From: Caldifarciminota bacterium
GTDB taxonomy: Bacteria; Hydrothermota; Hydrothermia; B15-G9
Length of the DNA: 34,036 bases
Direction: 5' to 3'
Assembly (NCBI GenBank): GCA_015489175.1
Contig: WGAI01000015.1
Coordinates: 1-34,036 of the forward strand
Shown here: piece after piece, positions 26,262 through 34,036 of the stretch
Layout: the number at the start of each line of letters is the position of its first letter
Position numbering within the stretch: the stretch's first letter is position 1
Notes under the pieces: generated by a model
Seen by the model: the letters and a program-made list of their open reading frames with translations, nothing else
What the model was told of the DNA's origin: nothing
The model's database searches: none
Translations under genes and position numbers: made by a program

Positions 26262-28805
26262 ATGCTGAAAGGACTTTTGCCACTGGTTATAAATCTCGGA
26301 TTTTTCGGATTTTTTGCGCTTAGCGTTCCGAGAAAGAAAAAGCGAAGCAGGAAAGCTAAATCTCAGAAAACGGATTGGGCGTCCATTCTTACATACCTCA
26401 CCATCGAAATTGCCGCAATCATAGCGTTGTTAGGCATGTTGGGGCAGCTCTCCAGCTCAAATCTCGGCGGCCAGATGGGCAAGCTGTTATCGTCCTTAAT
26501 GGTCTATCACTACGGCTGGCTAACGGCGGTGGTCTCTGCCGTGTCATTCGCATGGCTCAGCCTTCTCGGTCTTTTCGGCAGACTGACTGCCCGTAAGGTT
26601 TCAAAATTCCTGTGGCTTAATATACTTGCGTTTCTTCTCACAACGATATGGTGGTCACTGGCTGTGCCAGCAGAACCGGCATCACCGTGGAGCTATGCTA
26701 AGTTTGTCGTGCAACTTTTCCCGACGCTAAGTCGCGCGGGGGTTTTCATAATAGCCTCAATCCTGACGCTTATCGCTCTAAAGATCGGGTTCAGCGTTAA
26801 AATACCGTCGAAGTTGCCGAAATGGCGGTTAAATCTGTCATCCGCATTCGGTTCAATGGCAAAACTTTTTGGCAAGCTCGTGTCCTCCGTCCCAAAGCCG
26901 ACAAGGATGGAAAAGGTTGTTTCTGAAGAAAAACCATCGGCGGCGGACGGCGAACAGCAAAGTCGTAGGGGGACATCCGATACATCAGTCAGTCCGCCAT
27001 CATCTCAAACAGAGATAATCATTTACGGCGAGGACGGTGTCAAAAAGATCATCTCGACGCCGGATGACAAGGCCAATTCAGGCGAACATAAGCCTGTCGA
27101 AACTGGCGGTTCGGCCTCAAATTTCGGGCCTATTGAGGCTCAGGCATCGATCCTTGATGAAATCAATGTGCCGTTCGACCGGCTCCTCACGCTTCTGAAC
27201 CGTGGAGATAGCTCTTACCGCATGGATGAGAAAGAGTTAAAGCAGAACGCGCGCCTGATCGAGGAAAAACTCGAGGAATTCGGCGTCAAAGGTAGGGTGG
27301 TCGGGTATCATCCCGGCCCGGTCGTCACCCGATACGAATATGAGTTAGCTCCAGGCATAAAACTCTCGAAGATAACCAATCTTGCGGACGATCTCGCTCT
27401 GCGCATGAAAACCCATCAGATTCGCATTGTGGCGCCACTGGCCGACAAAGGGCTCATCGGCATAGAGGTGCCGAACAGGAAACGCAGTATCGTTTACTTG
27501 AGGGAACTCCTTGAGAAGAAGGAATTTAAGGAGAAAAAGCACAAGCTCGTTTTTGCACTCGGCGTTGATACGGGCGGTAAGCCTTTCTACACGAACCTTG
27601 CGCGCATGCCACACCTTCTGATTGCCGGAGCAACTGGGTCAGGTAAGTCCGTGAGCATAAACACGATAATATCAAGCTTCCTTTTCAGGGCGAGACCGTC
27701 TGAGCTCAGGATGCTGCTGATCGACCCCAAGCGAATAGAGCTGTCCTATTACGAGGGGGTGCCCCATCTCCTGTTGCCAGTGGTGAAAGACCGCAAGTTC
27801 GCAGGTTCCATTTTGAAGCAGGCCGTGATGTGGATGGATCTGCGTTACAAGCACTTTGCAAGAGATGGGGTTCGCGATATCGAGAGCCACAACCGATCAG
27901 CTGCGGCACGAGGCGACAGGCCGTTGCCATACATCGTTATCATAATCGACGAGTTTGCCGACCTTATCCTGACAATCGGCAAAGAGGTCGAGGAGCCACT
28001 TGCCAGACTTGCTCAGATGGCGCGAGCGGTCGGCATCCACCTTATAGTCGCCACGCAGCGCCCGTCAGTCGATGTCATCACAGGCATCATAAAGGCGAAT
28101 TTCCCCGTCAGGGTGGCGTTCAAGGTGCCTTCGAAGGTGGATTCGAGGACGATATTGGATGAAATTGGCGCAGAGAAACTTCTGGGGCTTGGCGACATGC
28201 TGTTCATCCCGCCGGGCAGTTCCGAACCCATAAGGCTGCACGGGCCGTTCGTGTCCGAGGAGGAAACGCGTCAGATAGCCCACACATACACAAGGCTTTA
28301 CCTGACCAACAGGTTGCGCCGCGAATTTGGGGATGCTCGCAATCTTCCGAAATTCGTCAATTCATTGATTGACAATGGCTTGATTTCCGCACTGACACGT
28401 GACGACGAGCCGGGGAGCGAGGAGCGGTTCCAGATCGCACTCTCGATGTTCTCGAACATCACTGGTGTGCCAACCGATAAGGCTGAGATAGGGCTCAAAA
28501 AGATAAGGTCGTCCTACTACATCCCAATTCCCGAGATGAAAGAGACTGCCGAGCAGATGGAGCGCGAAGCTCCTATAATCGAAGGACTTGACCCGCTCAT
28601 CAAGGAGGCGATAAAACTCGCAACCGCGCGCGGTGAGGTGTCAGCCACAATGCTTCAAAGGAAGCTTAGGGTTGGATTTGCACGAGCCGCCAGAATTATC
28701 GATCAGATGGAGGAGCTGGGTATCGTCACGCCTCAGGAAGGTTCCCGCCCGAGACGGGTTATGATGTCCTACGAGGATGCAATGCAGCTGATCAAAGGAG
28801 CATGA
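26262..28805 (+). CDS. ftsK: DNA translocase FtsK/SpoIIIE
   Basis: N-terminal TM helices; GATGSGKSVSINTIISSFLFRARPSELRMLLIDPKRIELSYYEGVPHLL; C-terminal gamma-like domain ATMLQRKLRVGFARAARIIDQMEELGIV. Confidence 0.95.
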   Translation: MLKGLLPLVINLGFFGFFALSVPRKKKRSRKAKSQKTDWASILTYLTIEIAAIIALLGMLGQLSSSNLGGQMGKLLSSLMVYHYGWLTAVVSAVSFAWLSLLGLFGRLTARKVSKFLWLNILAFLLTTIWWSLAVPAEPASPWSYAKFVVQLFPTLSRAGVFIIASILTLIALKIGFSVKIPSKLPKWRLNLSSAFGSMAKLFGKLVSSVPKPTRMEKVVSEEKPSAADGEQQSRRGTSDTSVSPPSSQTEIIIYGEDGVKKIISTPDDKANSGEHKPVETGGSASNFGPIEAQASILDEINVPFDRLLTLLNRGDSSYRMDEKELKQNARLIEEKLEEFGVKGRVVGYHPGPVVTRYEYELAPGIKLSKITNLADDLALRMKTHQIRIVAPLADKGLIGIEVPNRKRSIVYLRELLEKKEFKEKKHKLVFALGVDTGGKPFYTNLARMPHLLIAGATGSGKSVSINTIISSFLFRARPSELRMLLIDPKRIELSYYEGVPHLLLPVVKDRKFAGSILKQAVMWMDLRYKHFARDGVRDIESHNRSAAARGDRPLPYIVIIIDEFADLILTIGKEVEEPLARLAQMARAVGIHLIVATQRPSVDVITGIIKANFPVRVAFKVPSKVDSRTILDEIGAEKLLGLGDMLFIPPGSSEPIRLHGPFVSEEETRQIAHTYTRLYLTNRLRREFGDARNLPKFVNSLIDNGLISALTRDDEPGSEERFQIALSMFSNITGVPTDKAEIGLKKIRSSYYIPIPEMKETAEQMEREAPIIEGLDPLIKEAIKLATARGEVSATMLQRKLRVGFARAARIIDQMEELGIVTPQEGSRPRRVMMSYEDAMQLIKGA

Positions 28806-30265
28806 AAATGGATAGAAACATTCTCAAAGTCTTTCTAAAAGTGCAATTTAAAAAGCAGTTTCGCGGAAAGTCGTCCAGACACAGGTTCAGGTATGCTACG
28901 ATGATTTTGTTGTTGCTTTTCATCGGCTATTCCCTCGGCAGAATCACGGTGATCCTTGAGAGGATGGCGGTTTCGGGGATGGCGGTCACACTGGTCGCCA
29001 TCTTTTCGTATCTCCTGTTCTACTTTTTGACCGAAATTGCATACCTGATTGACCGAAAGAAAGACATCGAGTTCCTTTTTTCGATGCCCGTCAGGATTGA
29101 GCTATGGTTCAAGGCGAAAACGATCCTCGTTGTGGCTCAAGGGGCGGCCATCTCCGCACTCGTGGCCTTGGGTTATGCGGTTGGGCTTGGCAAGGAGTTC
29201 ATAAGTGCTTTTCTCGCAGCGATGTCCACAGGGCTCCTTGCATTCGGAATTATACTCATGGGCGTCTCAATCGCTGTCGATAGAAACATGGCTATGGAAA
29301 AGGCCGTCGAGATTGGTCAGATCATGCTGAGCATCACGGTCAGCCTCTGGTTCCTCTTTTACGACGAGATCAAAAAACTGTTGATCACCATATCCGACAA
29401 CAGTTTTGCGAGATACCTGCCGTTTCACCTATTTGGAAAGGCTTACAGTGAAGGCAGACTTGAAGTTCAGGTTTTTTATTTCCTCATAACGGTTGCGCTG
29501 ACCGCTGCCGTCGCTGCCTATTTTTACAGAGTTATCTCCGTATCCGGTTCGTCCGAACGGTGGGACACAGCTCAGCGGAAAGGTCCTTCTGTAGCAGGCA
29601 CATCTCCCACAACTGTGAAACTGGCTCGTTCTCCGAGAACAGCTGTGTGGAAACTCGCACTATCCCACATCATGCGCGACGTAGGGTTCCGTGCCTCGTT
29701 CATCCCAACGCTGACCGTATATCTTTTTGTGGCACTTAAGTATGCATACCAGCCAGGTGACAAGTTTGAAGGTGCGCTTATCGGCATAGTGCTGTTTGTG
29801 GCGTTCTTAACCCTGTTGACCTTCAGATATTCGTCGTCCTACAAAGGGGCGTGGATACTTCAGACGACGCCGATCGAGAAGGGCAAAATCATAGCCTACA
29901 CCGTGGAGTTCGCAATCCTGTTCCTGCTCGGCGCATACCTTTTGCTGCTCACGGTGATTGTCCTGATCGCAGCTCCACACGCCTTTTGGGACACGGTTGA
30001 GATCATGCTCTTTTCGTGGTTGTCCTCTCTCGCCATGGGGTATGCCTATGGGCTTATTGATCGCAAGCTCCCGTTCACCCTCGACTTTGCAGCCTCAAGG
30101 TCAGAGCGAAGGCTGGCGATCCTCGCCGGGTTCCCCATGATAGCTGTCATCGCACTCATCTGGTTCCTCATCACATACTACAAAATCATGCTCATGCCGA
30201 TCATAGGGTTCATCCTTTTGCTGGACATTGTGTTAAAACGATCCCTTGAGAAGGTGAAAGCTTGA
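28802..30265 (+). CDS. Polytopic membrane protein, ABC-2-type permease-like
   Basis: Many hydrophobic helices; FLTEIAYLIDRKKDIEFLFSMPVRIELWFKAKTI resembles ABC-2 permeases; ATGA overlap with ftsK. Confidence 0.6.
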   Translation: MKMDRNILKVFLKVQFKKQFRGKSSRHRFRYATMILLLLFIGYSLGRITVILERMAVSGMAVTLVAIFSYLLFYFLTEIAYLIDRKKDIEFLFSMPVRIELWFKAKTILVVAQGAAISALVALGYAVGLGKEFISAFLAAMSTGLLAFGIILMGVSIAVDRNMAMEKAVEIGQIMLSITVSLWFLFYDEIKKLLITISDNSFARYLPFHLFGKAYSEGRLEVQVFYFLITVALTAAVAAYFYRVISVSGSSERWDTAQRKGPSVAGTSPTTVKLARSPRTAVWKLALSHIMRDVGFRASFIPTLTVYLFVALKYAYQPGDKFEGALIGIVLFVAFLTLLTFRYSSSYKGAWILQTTPIEKGKIIAYTVEFAILFLLGAYLLLLTVIVLIAAPHAFWDTVEIMLFSWLSSLAMGYAYGLIDRKLPFTLDFAASRSERRLAILAGFPMIAVIALIWFLITYYKIMLMPIIGFILLLDIVLKRSLEKVKA

Positions 30266-30918
30266 GGCTTAAGGACATACTGAATGCTCCGATCAACCTG
30301 ATAGCACCTCCGACATGCCAAATCTGCGGCAACAGGGTTGAGGATGGCCCAATCTGCGAGGATTGCACCCTCGAGCTCGCCAGACTGAAACTCCCTATAT
30401 GCTGTTACAGGCCACTAATCGAAAACATCGAGCTGATTTTTGCGGTTTACAGGTTCGATTCCGTCGCGGCGGATGTGGTGCATCTGTTCAAATACAGCGG
30501 AAACATGGCCATGGGCAAATTCATGGCGAAAATGATGGCAAAGGAGATAGATGGTCATGATTTCGACATCATCACAGATGTGCCGCTGTTCGTGTCGAGG
30601 CGTAGGGAGCGCGGGTTCAGTCAGACCGAACTCCTTACCAGATGGATAAGTGAGCTGGCAGGCATTCCTGAGCGCAAACTGCTCAGGAGGAATCGTTACA
30701 CCCCTCCGCAGGCGAGGTTAAAGGATCACTCAATGCGGATTGAGAATGTGAGGGACGCATTTGAATTGATTGTGCCTGCTTACGAGGTGGACGGCAGGAA
30801 AATCCTGCTCATCGACGATGTTACGACGAGTGGTGCCACATTGAACGAAGCCGCGCGTCCTCTGGTGGATGCAGGAGCCGAATTGGTTTCAGCGCTTGTG
30901 TTCGCAGTGGCAGGCTGA
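30262..30918 (+). CDS. comF: ComF-family amidophosphoribosyltransferase-like protein
   Basis: CQICGNRVEDGPICEDC zinc-ribbon; RRRERGFSQTELL; PRTase motif ILLIDDVTTSGATLNEAA; TTG start overlapping the previous stop. Confidence 0.9.
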   Translation: MRLKDILNAPINLIAPPTCQICGNRVEDGPICEDCTLELARLKLPICCYRPLIENIELIFAVYRFDSVAADVVHLFKYSGNMAMGKFMAKMMAKEIDGHDFDIITDVPLFVSRRRERGFSQTELLTRWISELAGIPERKLLRRNRYTPPQARLKDHSMRIENVRDAFELIVPAYEVDGRKILLIDDVTTSGATLNEAARPLVDAGAELVSALVFAVAG

Positions 30919-30922
30919 TCGG

Positions 30923-31090
30923 TTCTGCCATCTGGCTCCGAGAGAAGCGAGTGCCTCCCCTAAATTTTTTGCTTGAACTGCTTCCGTCAGCTTGTTTCCG
31001 AGTAAAGAGGAATGAGACAAAAAACATTTCGGTTGAGTTAGTTCTGTCGGCTCGTTTCTCAGAGATGATGGTTTTGAGAGAGGAAGGAAA
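30923..31090. repeat. Three degenerate, roughly 60-bp direct repeats
   Basis: TTCTGCCATCTGGCTCCGAGAGAAG (30923), TTCCGTCAGCTTGTTTCCGAGTAAAG (30982), TTCTGTCGGCTCGTTTCTCAGAG (31042); spacing 59 and 60 nt. Confidence 0.4.
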
Positions 31091-31097
31091 TTATATC

Positions 31098-31124
31098 GGC
31101 GGGGCGGCCGAAGGCCGCCCCGCC
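31098..31124. terminator. Perfect 12-bp GC hairpin between convergent genes
   Basis: GGCGGGGCGGCC-GAA-GGCCGCCCCGCC between comF (+) and the sorting-domain gene (-). Confidence 0.6.
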
Positions 31125-31130
31125 TCAGCT

Positions 31131-31649
31131 TTACCTCACAACTACAAGCTTTCTGGTTATGTCACGACCAGCAGCTCGAAATCGAACAACATACACCCCG
31201 GAAGTCACACGCGTGCCTGAATTTGAGCGACCGTTCCAAACCACACGATGGTTGCCCGCGCGGTATGTCCCTCTCGTCTCCCAGACCAATCTGCCGCTGA
31301 TGTCGATGACCTGGATATCGACCTCGCCCTTTTGCGGCAAAGTGAACTTTATCTCTGTGTTCCCTGCGGAAGGGTTTGGGCTGAGCGGTAGGAACTTGAA
31401 CACATAGGGAGCGGTGCCAGAACCTTCCTCTATGCTCACTCTGATTGCCCCGTAAGGCATACCTGATGTGATTTTGAACCCGCTGCCTGCGCTCACTCCG
31501 GAGACACTGACGCCTGTAACCCCGACGAGGCTATACGATGGGGATAGCGAGATTCCGCCTCCGGCGGTCACCTGCCCAAAGTTGAGCACATAGCCCGTCT
31601 GCCCCCACAAAATCGCCGGAACCATGAGAAAAAGCAGCTTCCTGATCAT
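31131..31649 (-). CDS. Small secreted protein dominated by a T9SS type A-like C-terminal sorting domain
   Basis: Signal peptide; YVFKFLPLSPNPSAGNTEIKFTLPQKGEVDIQVIDISGRLV...SGVYVVRFRAAGRDITRKLVVVR; ATGA overlap with the upstream fibre gene. Confidence 0.8.
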   Translation of the reverse strand: MIRKLLFLMVPAILWGQTGYVLNFGQVTAGGGISLSPSYSLVGVTGVSVSGVSAGSGFKITSGMPYGAIRVSIEEGSGTAPYVFKFLPLSPNPSAGNTEIKFTLPQKGEVDIQVIDISGRLVWETRGTYRAGNHRVVWNGRSNSGTRVTSGVYVVRFRAAGRDITRKLVVVR

Positions 31650-34036
31650 TGTCCACTGCTCCGTTCAATTCTATCGAGCCTTTGTTTAAGCTGTTCGATC
31701 TCAGCCTGTTGTGCCTTTATGGCCTCGATCAAAATCGGGACCAGTTTTGAGTAATCGACGCCTTCGACCTTGCCATCCGGCCCATAGATCACAGCCTGAG
31801 GTGCAACCTTAGCCACTTCTTCAGCCGGCACACCTATGTCCTGACCGTCGGCTGTGGAATAAGTTTTTCCCTCAAGCTGCTTGACCTTGTCAACGGCGTT
31901 ATCGACCTTTTGAGAGACAGCCGTGCCTTCAGGAGCAGGTTTCTGGTAAAATCCTTTGGAAGACCCAATCGTGCCGTTCACATAGAGAGCATTCGATGTG
32001 GCAAACGAGTTGGTGGCCACAAACACATGCCCTTTGCCGTCCCAGTTGAACACTGCCACACTGTCTGTATCAGCCTGTGCGTGATAGCCGAACGCAAGAG
32101 AGAATTTTCCATTGGCCTGATTATACATACCTCCCGGCACCGAGGAGTAACTCCCACTGGCCGTGTTGGTATAGCCGCCAGCTATGACCGATTTTGAGCC
32201 ATAAGCACGGTTGTAATATCCGCCTCCTACAAATGACTTATCACCTGATGCCTCGTTATACATGCCGCTTCCAACAAAAGAGTAATTTCCGGATACCATG
32301 TTGCCAAAACCTGCACCTATGAACGAACCTGAAGACGAGATCGTGTCTTTCGCACCTGTCACAATTGCCGAATAAGTTTCGGTTACAGCATTTTGACTAC
32401 CACTTCCTATGAAAGAATACCCTGCTGTAATGCTGTTGCTGTCACCTGTGGCGATAAAGGAAAAACTATCCGCCATAAATATGGTATCTCCGTAGCCGGT
32501 AATTATCGCCGAGTTGTTTCCTAAGATGTAATTGATAGTACCGCTGCCTATAAAGCTATTATAAGAGGCTTCGATGTAGTTGTAAGTCCCCGATCCTATG
32601 AAAGAGTTGCTTGAAGGAGTTGCTGACATGTATGTAGAGATTATCCCGTTCCATTCGCCTCCAACAATCACATTCCCATGGCCATACATTCCGCCTAATT
32701 CGTTACTCAATATAATGTTATTATAGCCGCCGCCTATAAAAGATGAGGTGTCATAAATGATGCGATTGTTGAGACCGCCAGCTATCACGGAGTAATTGCT
32801 ATGGTCAAGCGTGTCATAACTGCCAGCGAAAATGCCACCGTAGTTTGAATATTGGATGAGGTTTGATAGCCCATTTCCGATCACAGAGTTGAGCGTGAAT
32901 AACATGCCGTTCTGACTGCCTCCACCGATGGAACTGAACGAAGATGTATAAACATAGTTGTCGGAGCCACCAGCTATTGTCAGCAAATTGCCTGATATCT
33001 GGTTGTTAATTCCTGAGACGACGGAGGAAGCATTACCTCTGGCCGAATTGTTGTATCCGCTCAAAACAGCGGCATACTTGTAATTGGATCCATCGGTTCC
33101 TGTCACCGATCTGAATCCAAGATTAACATGTGTCCACGCCGAATCCCCATAGAGCGTATCGCCTGCATCGAGGGCTATGCCGTAGTGATCAACCGGGAAC
33201 ATAATGTTTCCAATTGTATGCCATGGGCTTGGAGTATAGTCAGCTACTGAGTCGGCTATGCTGGCGTATGATGCGGTATCGGCATAGATGGCAAATATGG
33301 CCTGGCCAGTGTATTGAGAGGTGTCAGCATAAACCGTGTGATGTGATTCTATGGCCGTGTCTGAGTTCACCGAGTGAGAAGCGGCGGCGGCGTAGTTGGC
33401 TGTGTCCGCAGTGGTCGCGAACACCGAAAGGGCTGCAGTATCTGAATTGAAAGCACGGTGGGCGTAGTATGCTGTGTCCGATGTGACGGCATGGCCAGCA
33501 TTTGACGCATAGTTCGCAGTATCCGCCTGTGTCGCATGCTCGACATTTCCGGCGTTCGAGGCGTAGCCTGCTGTGTCGGATGTCACTGCGTGGCCAGCAT
33601 TTGACGCATAGCTCGCGGTATCCGCCTGAGTCGCATGCTCGACATTGGCGGCATTTGAGGCGTAACCAGCCGTGTCGGAAGTGACTGCGTGGCCGGCACT
33701 TGACGCATAGCTCGCAGTGTCCGCCTGTGTCGCATGCTCGACATTTCCGGCGTTCGTCGCATAACCTGCTGTGTCGGATGTCACTGCATGGCCGGCACTT
33801 GACGCATAGCTCGCAGTGTCCGCCTGTGTCGCATGCTCAACATTTCCGGCGTTCGTCGCATAACCTGCTGTGTCCGAAGTTACTGCGTGGCCGGCACTTG
33901 ACGCATAGCTCGCAGTATCCGCCTGAGTCGCATGCTCGACATTTCCGGCGTTCGTCGCATAACCTGCTGTGTCGGATGTCACTGCGTGGCCGGCACTTGA
34001 CGCATAGCTCGCAGTATCCGCCTGTGTCGCATGCTC
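31646..34036 (-). CDS. Partial (5' end outside window) fibre/adhesin-like protein: tandem repeat stalk, YadA-like head repeats, S74-like C-terminal region with coiled coil
   Basis: Frame stays open to base 34036 (EHATQADTASYASSAGHAVTSDTA...); repeated SxIGGGxxN motifs; C-terminus GVPAEEVAKVAPQAVIYGPDGKVEGVDYSKLVPILIEAIKAQQAEIEQLKQRLDRIE. Confidence 0.8.
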   Translation of the reverse strand, partial: EHATQADTASYASSAGHAVTSDTAGYATNAGNVEHATQADTASYASSAGHAVTSDTAGYATNAGNVEHATQADTASYASSAGHAVTSDTAGYATNAGNVEHATQADTASYASSAGHAVTSDTAGYASNAANVEHATQADTASYASNAGHAVTSDTAGYASNAGNVEHATQADTANYASNAGHAVTSDTAYYAHRAFNSDTAALSVFATTADTANYAAAASHSVNSDTAIESHHTVYADTSQYTGQAIFAIYADTASYASIADSVADYTPSPWHTIGNIMFPVDHYGIALDAGDTLYGDSAWTHVNLGFRSVTGTDGSNYKYAAVLSGYNNSARGNASSVVSGINNQISGNLLTIAGGSDNYVYTSSFSSIGGGSQNGMLFTLNSVIGNGLSNLIQYSNYGGIFAGSYDTLDHSNYSVIAGGLNNRIIYDTSSFIGGGYNNIILSNELGGMYGHGNVIVGGEWNGIISTYMSATPSSNSFIGSGTYNYIEASYNSFIGSGTINYILGNNSAIITGYGDTIFMADSFSFIATGDSNSITAGYSFIGSGSQNAVTETYSAIVTGAKDTISSSGSFIGAGFGNMVSGNYSFVGSGMYNEASGDKSFVGGGYYNRAYGSKSVIAGGYTNTASGSYSSVPGGMYNQANGKFSLAFGYHAQADTDSVAVFNWDGKGHVFVATNSFATSNALYVNGTIGSSKGFYQKPAPEGTAVSQKVDNAVDKVKQLEGKTYSTADGQDIGVPAEEVAKVAPQAVIYGPDGKVEGVDYSKLVPILIEAIKAQQAEIEQLKQRLDRIERSSGQ
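33490..34036 (-). repeat. 99-bp in-frame tandem repeat array (33 aa unit), cut by the window edge
   Basis: GTCGCATGCT (plus strand) recurs at 33531, 33630, 33729, 33828, 33927 and 34026, exactly 99 nt apart. Confidence 0.95.

Noticed and set aside
33502-33684. Plus-strand 60-aa ORF in the repeat array
   Set aside because: Antisense reading of the repeats, no coding signature.
33490-34036. Regular 99-nt repeats as a possible CRISPR array
   Set aside because: Repeats are contiguous with no unique spacers and are in frame within one coding sequence.

Overview
This is a gene-dense 34 kb window from a diderm, LPS-making bacterium. Taxonomy is only an inference: T9SS-like sorting tails suggest an FCB-type or candidate-phylum lineage. 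Housekeeping blocks are (a) membrane protein-lptB-rpoN-NYN-waaA, (b) GH114-recX-apbE on the minus strand, (c) accC-FIST-roadblock-DksA/TraR-OmpH/TolB-like fusion-TPR, (d) a 45-aa small membrane ORF-outer membrane protein-NtrC-like regulator on the minus strand, and (e) ftsK-ABC2-like permease-comF. Large secreted proteins occur at 9945-13955, 14095-15996 and 31131-34036. The most unusual element is at the right edge: a minus-strand fibre/adhesin-like gene, cut by the window, with a 99-bp tandem repeat array, a YadA-like head-repeat region and a degenerate S74-like C-terminus. It is translationally coupled to a small sorting-domain protein. Other notable points: waaA has no canonical start codon upstream of its catalytic motif; a COG2865-type regulator has a promoter whose spacer is filled with CCGG operator-like half-sites; a 45-aa ORF absent from the supplied track has a good promoter and RBS; there is an OmpH/TolB-like fusion; and there are remnants of an IS256-type transposase and of an unidentified minus-strand gene. 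No tRNA, rRNA or CRISPR array was recognised.
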